Positions 1 through 11,680 of a stretch of DNA of 51,543 nt are shown here, piece by piece. Source of the stretch: Hofstenia miamia (taxonomy: Eukaryota > Xenacoelomorpha > Acoela). Location: the NCBI GenBank assembly GCA_004352715.1, contig SCFE01000032.1, positions 656,072 through 707,614 of the forward strand, given 5' to 3'. A program made the translations under genes and the position numbers. The notes below the pieces were generated by a model that did not search any database, was not told the DNA's origin, and saw nothing but the letters and a program-made list of their open reading frames with translations. Each line of letters begins with the position of its first letter. The stretch's first letter is position 1.

Positions 1-411
1 AAGTCTATTGTGGTCAGTATTATCACTTACGGATGCAGCGTGTGGGGAGGGGCGGCTAAGACTATTCTTGAAAAGATTGATGGAGTACAGAAGAAAGCCA
101 TGCGCTTGGGAATCATATCAAACTACATTCCAATAAGAGAACATATTCGCATATCAGACCGAAGGCTATACAGGCAAATCCAACGCATGGGCGTAAAACA
201 TCCGCTGCATAAATACGTTCCGCAGCGAACAGAGTATGCAATGACAAAGCTACGACACAGAATGCCGTCAGTAAGGAAAACGACCAGCTCTAAAGAACTC
301 TCTCTCTTCCCCAGCCGATTCCTGAAATCGTGAACTCTCCTTTATTCATAATCTTAATGTTATGATGATTATCATAATAATAAAAGTTTACTTACTTACT
401 TACTTATTTAA
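1..411 (+). mobile_element. 3' end of a non-LTR retrotransposon (LINE), cut by the window edge
   Basis: An open frame at 10-333 reads like the C-terminal end of a LINE reverse transcriptase: a YGCSVWGG block, then a DGVQKKAMRL block, the usual 'vWG...l...QrraiR' signature after the palm domain. The stop at 331-333 is followed by a short 3' tail of ATAATAA and four TTAC repeats (about 361-411), typical of a LINE 3' end. The palm and endonuclease parts would lie left of base 1. Clade (CR1, L2 or Jockey-like) cannot be fixed from this piece. Confidence 0.6.
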
Positions 412-428
412 GTTATAGAAATACTAGA

Positions 429-1790
429 TTTTCATTTCACGAAGGAGTCGACTATCTCCATAATGTGAGCGTTGAGGCAGAATATCTTGCAGTACATCAT
501 TCTCAGAAGTCAGTATCTGCTGAAGAAGCTTATTATCAACTTTGGTTATGATTTTTCAATAGGGGTATAATTTGATGTAATTTTAAGGGGTAAAGTTTTT
601 TTTTCTGAACTTTATCTAAGAGCAGCATAAGGGATTTTGAGAAACCTCCCCAAACTGAACAACAATATGTTAGCGAGGGCATAACTAATGCATAGTATAG
701 TGTTTGTAGTTCATATTGGCTAAATCCAAGATGTTTCAATTTCAGCAATGAATACAACTTACTAGTAGCTTTTTTAGCCATGCGCCTGATGTGATGAGAA
801 AATGAAAGTGCCTTTTCAAAGTACACACCAAGCAATTTTACTACAGATTATTGTGTGATATCTTGCAGCTCAGGGACAGAGCCTTGACCAAAGTTAATGA
901 GAACTTCACTCGTCTTGCTATAATAAAATTAAGGTTCTTGGATAAAAAATGAGCCTCAAGAGAACTGATTACAAAATTGCTCTTGTCTCCAAAATCGTAC
1001 AAGCCAGGTACAATAAGAGTATTATCGTCAGCAAAAGCTGATAATTAGAAGTTAGCTGTGTCTTCTATTTGACTATTTGATAAATGTTATCGACAGCACC
1101 GTTAAAAAAAACGACCACTGATAGTTCCTTGAGGAACTCCAAGTTCAATGTAACGAACTGCAGAATGTTGGCCATTTATAGTGGTAAGTGGCTTCTTCTG
1201 GTGAGGACACTGGTATACCACTTCATAATATGAGGATTGATGGGAGGATTCAATCTAGATAGACCGTCAATAACCGTGTGTGGCTAACTGTGTCGAATGC
1301 TTTAGACATTTCCAGCATAATTACTTGGCAATAGTCATGGCTACTCCTGAATTTGTAAATCTGATGCAGGATCTTTATTAGTGCGAATGCTGTTGAACTT
1401 TGTTTACGAAAACCAAACTGCAAAGGACTTTATGATCCGTGATATGATTTAGAAACATATTTGTCATATACCATTCTTTCAAAGACCGGAGAAAGAATAG
1501 GCGTGAGCGATATTGGCCGTAAATCTTTCGGTTCCTTAGGATTGGCCTTCTTAGGAATAGGTCTGATGTTAGCGATTTTCCATGCATCAGGAAACAGATC
1601 ACAGTAAAGTGAAAGATTGAATAATGAACAAACGGGATCAGCAAGATATGCAGCACCGTATTTAAAAACCCAGAAAGGCAAACCCGTTCATTTTACAGCT
1701 CGTTTTCTTGATTAGATTCAGATAATGATAAACTTCATGGGGATAAAATAAGGAATGTCTTGCAGTAATGGGATCTTGTCACACCAATCA
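429..1790 (-). pseudogene. Degenerate LINE reverse transcriptase, multiply frameshifted
   Basis: Read on the minus strand, the reverse-transcriptase blocks appear in order but in different frames. At 1681-1430 there is a fingers region with IRPIPKK and LRPISL. At about 1420-1270 there is QFGFRKQSSTA and the motif A block KAFDTV. At about 1040 there is FADDNT, the catalytic motif C. At 835-540 there is a C-terminal SVWGG region, with a further C-terminal piece ending at a stop near 429. Frame changes and stops separate the blocks, so no intact protein is made. Reverse transcriptase would copy LINE RNA at a nicked target. It faces the plus-strand LINE end at 1-411, so two elements meet here tail to tail. 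Confidence 0.75.
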
Positions 1791-2535
1791 GACATGAGTA
1801 TTTATATTACTCGCTTATTAATTGTCACATAGAATTTTATAAACTGAAAATTTTAACTAAGAATATGTTGTGTATTCAATACATAAATCAAATCATATAT
1901 TTGAATATTTCTTTCTATACATATGTTATTAACAAATTTAGAAAAATATTACAAAAACTGTCAATTTCCTCTCCAAGGAAATAAAGGCCTAGAAGAAACG
2001 CATAAGGCACGAAAGAATATTTTCAATGGCAACGCGCTACTAATTACTATCACATGTATATTATTGTAGCGCATTGTTTTAGTTACTAGGATTTTGCAAG
2101 TTATTACAATAATTCGTTACATTGGCTATATATATATATATAATCAGTTAAAATGTAAAAATTGATAAATATATTACTAAAAAGTACATGCTTTATATTG
2201 AAACCCAAAAGAATTACCAGAATCCAAAAACAATATAGGTACATTATTTCTGTTAGGTCCTTATTAATTACAGCTATTGAAGATCATGCTAATAATTTCT
2301 AAATATCGGTAGCACTCGATTTGTATTTATGTCACTTATGACAGCATATTAAATAAATAAGCGTAAATTCTTTCAAATCAATACGAAAAATTATTCTTAT
2401 TTTATTAAATATCAAACCCAAAAAGTTCATACATTAAATCTTGTCTGTGCGAATCTATATTTATTTAAATATTTCAGTCTAAATTCAATTACAAACAACA
2501 TTTATTTTTCAATGTATAAATTCAAAAAGTCGAGC
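1791..2535. other. Non-coding AT-rich stretch
   Basis: I see no gene here. The sequence is AT-rich with a short TA run near 2131-2144 and no frame with a recognisable domain. Confidence 0.6.
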
Positions 2536-2588
2536 CAATTTAGTTGGGTAGTCAAGACAGAACCATCCGCCAACGTTGGGCCGATTAA

Positions 2589-2777
2589 CACTAGAAAGCC
2601 TGAGCTGGCAAATTTGACCACTTTGCTCAAGTAATGAGAATTTAAATAGAAAAACAGCTTATTTTGTTATTCTCATACTTTTTTTTCAATTGCTTTTGTT
2701 TTCATTAGTTTTACTTGAATGGGTTAATTCTGACAAATGATTGAATTTAAGATATAGAATCGTCGTACTTTCTAGTG
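2589..2777. mobile_element. piggyBac-type MITE (189 bp) with TTAA target duplication
   Basis: The element is flanked by TTAA at 2585-2588 and 2778-2781 and has perfect 10-bp terminal inverted repeats, CACTAGAAAG at the left and CTTTCTAGTG at the right. TTAA target choice is the hallmark of piggyBac transposases. There is no coding capacity, so it would need a transposase in trans. A second element with the same CACTAGAA ends lies at 28078-28158. Confidence 0.75.
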
Positions 2778-2852
2778 TTAAATCATGTAGCTAAGACGGA
2801 ACAAGATTTGCATTTCACAAATTCCTGACAAAGTTGGAGCTGCGTCATAAAT

Positions 2853-2897
2853 ACACGATTTAATTGGCCCAACTTAATTAGGCCAATTAAATCGTGT
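2853..2897. repeat. Perfect 17-bp hairpin with 11-nt loop
   Basis: ACACGATTTAATTGGCC at 2853-2869 is the exact reverse complement of 2881-2897, separated by 11 nt. It joins two oppositely oriented copies of the repeat unit described at 2536-2908. Confidence 0.8.
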
Positions 2898-2908
2898 AGT
2901 TAAGACAG

Positions 2909-5900
2909 CCCTTGACTAAGAGCTATCTATCAAAACATGGGAATTACTTTTCTTTCAACTCTGTTACTGCTTCAGTAGTTCATCAGACAACCCAAGTGCT
3001 GACATTCCCAGCTTTACAGATATGTTGGCTCTCTTTCTTTGTACATGAATTCATGTTTTTCAGTAAATGTCGTGCCAACAGTCCCTGAAACACTTTTCAG
3101 TCAGGTTTGACAAAACTTGTTTAGTATTTAAAGGATGGATAACCATACAGAAAACAATCCACCATCCTCACAGCTAATAAAAGTTTAGTAAAACAATTTC
3201 AGTTTTATTATGACGTGTTTACAGTGTCTTTCAAAGGTAATAAACTTGAAACCCCATGTCTTCAAAAGTTTAAGATCCACTTGCCTTGTCTATAACAATT
3301 TTGGCCAGGCTATCATTTTAAGCATCAAATATCATAAAATAAGCATAGTCATCAAGCCAAGATTTTATAGTAATGCCAATTACTAGTACAAGTTTCCATA
3401 AATAAAAACTAGTTCATTATAGTGGCATCTATCAGGAGTAAAGCAGTGAAATTTGAAAAAGGAGTATTCACTAGTGGTCCAGTCACCCCATAATGGATCT
3501 GAATATAAACATATTTTAATGAAAAAATGGAAAATTTTTGGATGCAATTAATTATTTGTGCCATTAAAGCCTATTCAAATCACATGATTCCAATGTTGAT
3601 ATGCAATACAAAGATTAATAGTGTTTAATTCAAAAGTATTTGCTTTGCAGTTTGTTAATATATGAAGTTTTTATGAATTTAATGAAAAATATTTTTCTTG
3701 GAAGAAAAAGCTATTGTTATATTACATTTTGATTCGTATTTTTACTTATATGCAAGGAAAGGGCTTAGTGATAAGATTGCTTCCCCATCAAATCATTGTG
3801 GGTTTGAATGTGTTGGGGGCGGGGACATTGGAATAACGAACTAAAAATTCGTCCATATAGGCATCACAAGCTTTACTTAGATATGAATAAATTGTTGAAT
3901 TTTTAAATAACCCTAACCATAAATGCCCAAGCACAAATGCAATTATTTAAAAAAATTTTTAAATAAATGCGATAGGCAGTGGTGTATCTAAAACATCTCA
4001 GTAGAAAAATCAATGGTATTCTGTAATCGTGTGTGAATAGCAATGTGCCATATGTAGCCCATTTTGCATTTAGGGTTAAAAAATTATAAATTGTTTGAAG
4101 TCAACATTTTATTATATGTAAGATAATGTTTATAAAAAATTAAAATCTAGATTTAATTAAATTTTCATTCATAAATATACATTGAAAATTTGCAACACAT
4201 CTGTGATTTATGTTGCAACATAACTACCACTATTGCCTGATGTGCCAAATATTGCACACAGTTTTGACAATGCCTGCATACAAAGTTCAACAGAAAATCA
4301 CAATTACTGCTAGTCTTTTTATCAGTAGTAGCCTTTGTATAAAGCACATATTTATAGTGTCTAACTCAGTGATGAATAAAAATTCATGAAATTATATACG
4401 CATATAGCAACAACCCTATCAAGCATGTACATGCATATGTAATTGAGTTTTATTGCATGCTTTTGACAGGTATTTTGGCTTATTTATGGTAAATGGTAGC
4501 GTCACATGCTCATAAAAGAAACATTAGCTATTAAGCAAATAACGATGTTAGGTTCAGCAAAATCAGGGAGTGCTCTAAAATTGATGTGCCATATATGACA
4601 CACCCGACATTTAAATGTTAATAGCCACATATTTTATAGAAAATTAGGTCAAGCTTAATTTTACAAATCTTGATTTTGAACTACACTGGTCTATTTGCTT
4701 TTGCAACTTAACAAATTTTCAAATCTCTAATAGATTTAAATTTCTTAAAAAGTAATGTGACACTCATATCAACTAATCTTTTGGAATGGTCTAAATGAAT
4801 TTTCAATAAATGGGAGTTCAGTGCTTTCATCTCAGTTCCTCGTTAAAGGATGTTGATGTATTAGAAGTTATTTCTTTGATTGTAACTCAAAGATAGGAAT
4901 GAGAATGCTCTAAAAGCGCGAACTAACTTATTGCCTCAGAGTTTACAATTTATGAAGTTCCTGATAAGAGGGAATAAAGTTTTTGGGTTTTTATTTCAGA
5001 TTGTGATTGTTTTGTTCTCTTTGATGTGATTTGTGCCATCGTTCTGCTTGCTCACATTGTTCTTTAAGGGATGGGGAGTATTCTTTATTGGCTAGATGAG
5101 GGAGTTGTGAGTTCATTCCTTGACAGTGTGATAAGTGCAGCTAAAGTTTTATAGTAAATATATGATCTAAACCTAACTTTGTTAGAAATCAATATAAATG
5201 ATTACATTTTTCAACAAAATTTAGTAGTGTCCTGCTTGCTACAATGCAGTAAATAAATCAGGAAAATTATTACTTGATAATTTAGATTTATAAGATGGTT
5301 TGAAAAGTACATTCTCAAAAATACCTAAAAATGGAAGCAATTCATTTTTTAGTTTATTTCTAAAGAATCAAATCAATTCATATTACTGTACACAATTATG
5401 GTAGCAAATTTCTTTAGTAGTGTCTGGCCTTGTACGCAAAAGATATTTCAAAATTTTTACACTTAGAGACTAACTCAAGAATGTTCTTACTTTTTGTAAT
5501 AAAAAATTAATTTTTGAAGTCCCCAAACTATTCCAAACACTAGTCAATAAGTTATTGAAAGTGTTAAACATTAAATTACTTAGTTTCTTCAGCTAAACCC
5601 TAGCTATTGACATTTTAGAGTTCAGCCTGAGTCTAAACATCTGATGAAAAGTTATGAAAATTGTTACAATAACTATTATAATTGAATGCAAAACTATAAA
5701 AATTTACTTCTAAAAATATTACCAAACATTCAAAGACTAACTTTTTCCTTTTCTATAAACTTTTTAATGCATTAATGTATATTTGGCATTTCAAAACTCC
5801 AACAACAAATTCTGCATTTGTCAGTTTATGCTAGAAATTTGTTTACAAGTTTCCACCCATTTATCAAAATTAAAAAAGCAAAATAACTTTCACATAACTA

Positions 5901-6901
5901 TTTAATAATCAAAATAAAAATTATGACATGAAAATTAATTGTACAAAGCAATTTTGATTTCACCAGCAAATTTAAAATTACACTATAATATAAACTTCAA
6001 ATGGAATTGTTTAGTATTAGAACTTTTTTCTTTCAATAAACAATGGAAAATATAATTTAAAATAAGCGAAAATGCACAAAACACTCCCTAAAATATAAAA
6101 ACAATGTAAATAAAATCTTAAACAAAATTTAATGCTCATAAATTTCAGTGTTTAGTTTAACTGTTAAGCACTTTTATAAAAAATGCATTTTCCTTATAGT
6201 TGGGTCATCATTTTACCTTCAATACAGAACTATTTTAATGAATTCTACAATTGAAGCAATAAGATATCTGATCATTTATTAAAAACTGATTAAATATACA
6301 GTTTTCAAAGCAAAACCAAACTACCTTAATTGAATTTATACCTTCAAAACAGGAATTGCATATATTACAAGAACCTACAATATTTTATTCAAAAACAATT
6401 CAGCCAAATCATAAGTATTATCTATGATCTGGATGAAATCATTGTTTAATAGAAAATTATTTTGTATAAACTATGAATCCCAAAATATATGGAATTAAAA
6501 TTCAAATGTTAAATAAGTTTAACTAATCATTCAAGTATAATCATATTAATACTGATGAAAATATAAAACCTACCAAAAAATTTACAATTATAAATAAAAA
6601 ATGAAACATTGAAAGTAGATGTTCCTAACGCAATTTTGATGACATTGAAAATAAAAATTTTCTATAAAAATGTGTGGATAAAGCATACTCAAACATTCAA
6701 TAAGTTCCAACTACATGTAAATTCAAATTATACAAAGACATGTAAAACTGAACAATTTTAAATTCTCATTTAAAACTGCTCATTTTAGAAGCACATTTGA
6801 TGTCTTAAATATAGTTCGTGATAATTTAAACTAGAAAACAAGAGAATGTTTACAACAAGAAAGTGCTCTATTTAAAAATGCGATTTGAGTCAGCTAATGT
6901 A
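2909..6901. other. Non-coding AT-rich stretch
   Basis: I find no gene, RNA gene or repeat I can support. The only frames are short and lack recognisable domains (for example 4165-4347 minus). Composition is strongly AT-biased with many stops in all frames. Confidence 0.55.
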
Positions 6902-7655
6902 CACTGCTTCTCAAAAGTCTGTAAATACTTTAAACGCTGCGCCCCTTTTTGTCGCATGTTTTAGAAACTGGTGAATTCGATTTATCAGAGTTCCCATGAA
7001 GGGAATTTAGTTTTCTACAAGAAGAGCGTAATTCTGATATCATCATATACCATTTTCATAGCGATATCAAACAGTAGCTATCTTTAATAATAGTAAACAT
7101 ATTATTCCATTACTAATTTAAGAAAAACAACTTTGCGAACTTGTTTCCAAGGTCTCCCAACCTCACACCGTTTACTACTACTTTTTGTTGAAAACAAGTC
7201 TACAGTAGGGGAAAACCACAGAATCTCGAGACATTCAGAATGAATAGTAGTGGAAACTGCTGAAGACGCTCAACACTATGAGATCTCCAGTGCATTCCAG
7301 GACTTATTCTACTGGTCAAACTTGTTAGAGACCTCAACAGTGATATTTCCAAAATTTGTTATATTTTTTCAAGATATTGTACTGCTTTTGGTGATTGTTT
7401 GTTATTGAATAACTAGTTTTCTGTAAAAGTTGTTTTTCTTAAAATTAGTTACGGAATAATAAGCTTACCATTATTAAAGATAGGTATTGTTTGATATCAC
7501 TATGAAAATGGTATATAACGCGATCAGAATTACATTTCGCCTGTAGAAAACTAAATTGCCTTAATGTGAGAGCTTTACTCGCATTACTTGTTCCTAAAAG
7601 CTATGACAAAAGGCGTGCAGCTATTAACGTATTTCCAGACTTTTGAGAAGCACTG
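6902..7655. mobile_element. Tc1/mariner-type MITE (754 bp) with long terminal inverted repeats
   Basis: Long imperfect inverted arms occupy about 6902-7135 and 7426-7655. The tips read CACTGCTTCTCAAAAGTCTG on the left and CAGTGCTTCTCAAAAGTCTG on the reverse complement of the right end. A TA dinucleotide borders each end (6900-6901 and 7656-7657). CAGTG tips with TA duplication fit Tc1/mariner. The ~290-bp core has no coding frame, so the element is non-autonomous. Confidence 0.75.
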
Positions 7656-8091
7656 TATACATATGTAATATACCTTAAATTTTAAATAGGTCGACTTTAA
7701 GTTAAAAGCATATTCCCAAAATACATTTTTAGTTTATAAAAATAGCATTTTAATATCATTTTAAGCAACAATTTTTCATTCAAGGGATTGTAACGAACCT
7801 ATGAAAGCCAAACCAGAATGCATAAAACAAGTAAGCAAAATATAAAAAATACTAAACATTACTAATATTAGACCATGTAAGCATCATGCAATTTTCTATT
7901 TCAAAATGAAACAAAAAATGAGCACTTTCTTATTAAAATAGACAAGACTAGATAAAGATGTTTGGATTTTGGCTCTTTTAGAAAATTCAAATTGATATTT
8001 AATTTTCATAAATGAACTATCAGTTTAGACTGTAGAGTATAATATGGCAGCGATGAATTTTCAGATTCAGGATTCATGAAGAAGCTTCGCG

Positions 8092-8154
8092 AGACGCAGC
8101 AAGCGCAACGCAATGCAGCAAGCGCAAACGCAACGCAGCAAGCGCAAGTTAAAA
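8092..8154. repeat. GC-rich short tandem repeat (CGCAGCAAGCGCAA-type)
   Basis: Three imperfect copies of a GCAGCAAGCGCAA(A)CGCAA unit, about 20 bp long, stand out as a GC-rich island in otherwise AT-rich DNA. A related piece (GGCAGCGCAAAA) recurs at about 8219-8230, inside the adjacent palindrome. Confidence 0.7.
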
Positions 8155-8180
8155 CTTCTTAATTAAGAAATTTTAACTGA

Positions 8181-8240
8181 ATGAAAGTAATTTTATAGTT
8201 AGCTAATGCATTAGCTAAGGCAGCGCAAAATTACTTTCAT
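8181..8240. repeat. Nested palindromes (cruciform-like)
   Basis: A perfect 20-bp palindrome, TTAGCTAATGCATTAGCTAA, lies at 8199-8218. It is enclosed by 14-bp perfect inverted arms, ATGAAAGTAATTTT at 8181-8194 and its complement at 8227-8240. A further short palindrome, TTCTTAATTAAGAA, lies just upstream near 8156-8169. Confidence 0.85.
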
Positions 8241-10130
8241 TTTCTAATGTACAATAATACAAGTGATAAATTTAATTTGCATGACTAAATTTGAAATAGT
8301 AATATATATTTATCTCAATAGTATGTTTAGATTATACGCAACTTTCAAGTTTAAATCAAACTAAAGACATTTCCAAAAAAACGTCGTTTTAATAATAAGC
8401 TTGGTAGCAAGTGATCTGGATTACAAAGATTTAAAATCGGTTCAAAAAGAAAATATGAAAGATAGTAGTTGAGCTTAATTTAGACTTCACTATAGAGTGC
8501 ATTTTACACACTTGAAATGACAAATAAATCAGTCAACGCTCTATAATGAATTCTAACTGAAAAGAGGTTTCAATTTTAAAAGGCAATTGAAAACTCTTGA
8601 ATTATTTTGAATATAGAGGAATAGTATAAAATAAAGTACACATATAATATCATGCAATGCACCTAAGCAAAATTAAAAATGGAAAACATAACGGTAAAAA
8701 TTATTGATAAGATTTTTCGAAGTTACATGCAATTAAAAAAATTTCACACAACTGGATTATTTACAAACTAGGAGACCTTCAAAAATTGCATACTAAACAT
8801 AAATGAAAGATAGGTTTTACCATCTGTAAAATAGCATTCTAAAGTCGATTTTTCAAATGACAGATTTTGTTTTGTGCTAGAAACAAACCTTGAAATAATA
8901 AAAGAATTATACTGAATTGCCGTTCAAATAGGCAATAATCAAATTGCATTGTGGCAGCACAACATTAAAGTGAAGCAATCAATATGGAAGCCTAATGAAG
9001 AAATTGACAATCACAAAATATAATTCGGAAATATGTAGTTTTGAAAAGAATTGGAGGTAAAATTTATTCTAGTTTAAACGAAGTTGATACATCTCTAGTA
9101 CGAAACGTTTTAGACTTAATTATCAACCCAATTTCCAAAGGCCCATCAAATGTTTAATTAAATTGACCAGTTAAAAACGGTTATGAAAAAATTGAAATAT
9201 AAATGCAATTAACATTTGCCGATTGTTAATTAAAAAAATCTACCGAAAACATAAAAATAAGGAGCCAAACTTATAAATTTTAGAAAGGTAAATTTCATAG
9301 AAAACTCAAAGAACAATAGCTAATGTGGAACAAGATCTGATCAATAATTTAAGTTAGTTATACTATAAATATATAAATAATTAGTAATAGATTTTTTAAA
9401 TCTGAAGATCGTAAACGAACTGAAATAATTTAAAAAACGTGACAGATTTAGAAAATCTATACATTTAAAAGATACTTACGGTTTGAAACTATGTTATTTA
9501 GCAATACAGAAACTCAAAATTACTATATTACTAAAACGTAGTTTCAAATTTAGTCAACAGATGTAGAAAGTGAAATGCAGGCGTCACCAAATGGAATCAC
9601 ATAAAATCCAGACATATCTTTCAGCAAATTTATGAAGTCAGCTCAACTAAATACTCCATAAAATCGAAAGATGTGCCTGGATTTTAAAAACGCGAAATGA
9701 TCTTCATGAATGTTATTGCTTCCGAGCGATGGCCGACCTATAATAAGAGAGTATTAGTGAAGAATAGATAGAATGTGTAGAGGGTAAATAAAGCAAGCTT
9801 CAAGGGCTATATTTATGTAAAAAAAGCACCATTGAAAAATGTTACAAATTGTAACCAATTAATGTCGATTATATATCACTAGTGATTGATATATTTACAG
9901 AAAAAAACTAAGAATGACTAAAAGAAATATAATAATTTGCAAAGCAAGGCCAACTTAAATGTAGAGTTTGTTGTAGTATCCCTTACCATAGTCAAATTCA
10001 AAACAGCATGGAGTAGTAGGATCTAAACATAAAAAAGTAGACATTCATAACAAAAGACAAAATTCGTTTCGGTGAGAAACATGCAAACTATAGGATTAAT
10101 GCTTGAAAATTAAAAGATTATGAGGGTTAT

Positions 10131-11151
10131 TTGCCAGAGACGACATCATTGCGTTGCAAATCTCTTTCCAAATCACTGAAATCCATCAAAATTGAAAACA
10201 ATAATGAAGCCTCTAATTGGGTTCAAAGTTCTTCGAACGAAAATAGAAATAACAATTTTTATGAAAAATGCGACCAATTCTTGAATTATATTGGGAAAAG
10301 GGTCTTAAAAACTAATCTCGACAATATTGTCACAAGGGACAATGTGTTTTAGTTACCATTCCATGATACAAAATGACAAACTAAGGTAGTATAGTCATAA
10401 TTATCCTTATGAGTGTAGAAATCATTATAACTAGGTTAAATAAAAGTTAATAGATTCTGTGAAACTAAAAAATAGTTTTGCAAGGTGGAGATAGTGATCA
10501 TTTAATGTTCTCGTATGTCTATAGAGAAACTGAATAAAAACAAACATTACAAAAACGTGTGAATCAAACTTCTAAATTTTAGCCAAACACTTTCTGAATG
10601 GAAAATGTTTTTCATGCTAAGTAAACTTTTGTTGAAATAAACTTTTCTTTGGAAAGTCAACATATATTGGACTGTTCTAAAATATACTTTTCGTGTTGCT
10701 TCATGCCCGCTATGTCTAATTAAATTTCTGATGATATATCAAATTTAAAATTTTCGGAGCCTTCCATTTTTGCAGTACTATTCCGAAATTATACCAGCGT
10801 AACGTGTTACAGTGATTTAAATTATTTTATCAACTTTATACATCCGTTTGGCACATGGAAAAACTGTTAGGCAAAAACATACGAAAAATAAATATGAAGT
10901 TTTAGGTATACAACATTGGAATTATTACAATGAATTTTTACAAGCCCTATAAAGTTTCTACCTCTGTATCACCAATGCTTCCAGATCACGTGATGACAAA
11001 TGGGGATATTTGGAACACGTTTCTTAAAATAACTATATTACATAACTACATAAGAACTGCAGTACGACTGCTCCAAAACTGGGATAGTGACGTAGACTTG
11101 AATAATGCTCATCATACAATTAAAGTTCACGCAGTACCGAACAGAAAATAA
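10131..11151 (+). pseudogene. Relic of a PIF/Harbinger DNA transposon (two gene remnants)
   Basis: Two plus-strand pieces fit the two genes of a Harbinger element. The frame at 10131-10352 ends with a block around KCDQFLNYIGKRV, resembling the conserved C-terminal tail of the MADF/Myb-like partner protein. The frame at 10930-11151 contains ILHNYIRTAV, matching the 'cvLHNfiR' block near the C-terminus of Harbinger DDE transposases. The first frame has no ATG, the catalytic Asp/Glu regions are not recognisable between them, and I did not find terminal repeats. This is a family-level resemblance judged by eye. Confidence 0.4.
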
Positions 11152-11219
11152 AAAAAGATACATAAGATATAAGCTCAACTGTCTATAAAGTAATGTACAC
11201 ATTGCTCATAAATGCACTT

Positions 11220-11222
11220 ACC
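11220..11222 (-). promoter_or_regulatory. Possible 5' splice site in the OGT 3' UTR
   Basis: About 105 nt past the OGT stop codon, the minus strand reads TTGTAG then GTAAGTGC, a near-perfect donor. If used, it would place an exon junction more than 50 nt after the stop. No acceptor was identified, so this is a candidate only. Confidence 0.3.
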
Positions 11223-11327
11223 TACAAGGAACAATTTTGTTGACAATGCATTGATTCAGTTTTTGTTTTCCTGATTAGGAAAAGTTTCATTAATTAATAT
11301 GCATTTAAAATACTTAAAATAGTTACG

Positions 11328-11680
11328 TTAGCTGGACTTTTGTTTAGTTGTGTGGGGTTTAACCTCTGTGATGTGATCCATGGGTAAGCCTCTCTGTTTT
11401 CTTGACCACATTGCAAAAAACAGTCTTTCAAAATCTGAACAGTATTGCTTAACATCGAATAATGGACTAGAGAGTTTTAATCTACTGACTTTTAAAAACA
11501 TAGCACGATAGAACTCAGGCTCAGTTGCTAATTTCACAGCAATGTTTTCATATTCAGTGTATGATGACGTAGCAAGCTCAGGGCAACCCAAACAATGCAA
11601 TTGCGAAGCTGCTACTCTAGAAGCTAAAGTATCCATTGTCATAGTAACCATCGGAATGCCAGTCCATAATACATCCATCC
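11328..11680 (-). CDS. OGT: OGT coding exon 11 (C-terminus)
   Basis: Residues 919-1035 begin [13 protein letters not shown] and run through [19 protein letters not shown] to a basic C-terminal tail ending in a TAA at 11328-11330. D921 matches human D925. The Pro-Gly-Glu before TLASR that I recall from animal OGTs is Thr-Met-Asp. Acceptor ATTTTAG|GGATGG. Confidence 0.94.

Larger units (their letters stand above)
2536..2908. repeat. Older inverted/direct repeat unit, interrupted by a MITE
   Basis: The block GTTGGGCCRATTAAATC followed by RTGTAGYTAAGACRG occurs three times. One copy is split by the MITE at 2589-2777 (left part from about 2574, right part to about 2800). One is inverted, at about 2853-2875. 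One is direct, at 2881-2908. A related motif (gtagtcaagacag) lies at 2549-2561. This looks like the sub-terminal repeats of an old DNA transposon, but no flanking target duplication was found. Confidence 0.45.
7656..10130. other. Non-coding AT-rich stretch with a palindromic patch
   Basis: No gene is visible. The notable contents are the GC-rich repeat patch and palindromes at 8092-8240, listed separately, and a short palindrome ATCACTAGTGAT near 9880. Confidence 0.5.

Noticed and set aside
4165-4347. 60-codon minus-strand frame with several Cys/His
   Set aside because: Spacing fits no zinc-finger family I know; expected by chance in 4 kb of non-coding DNA.
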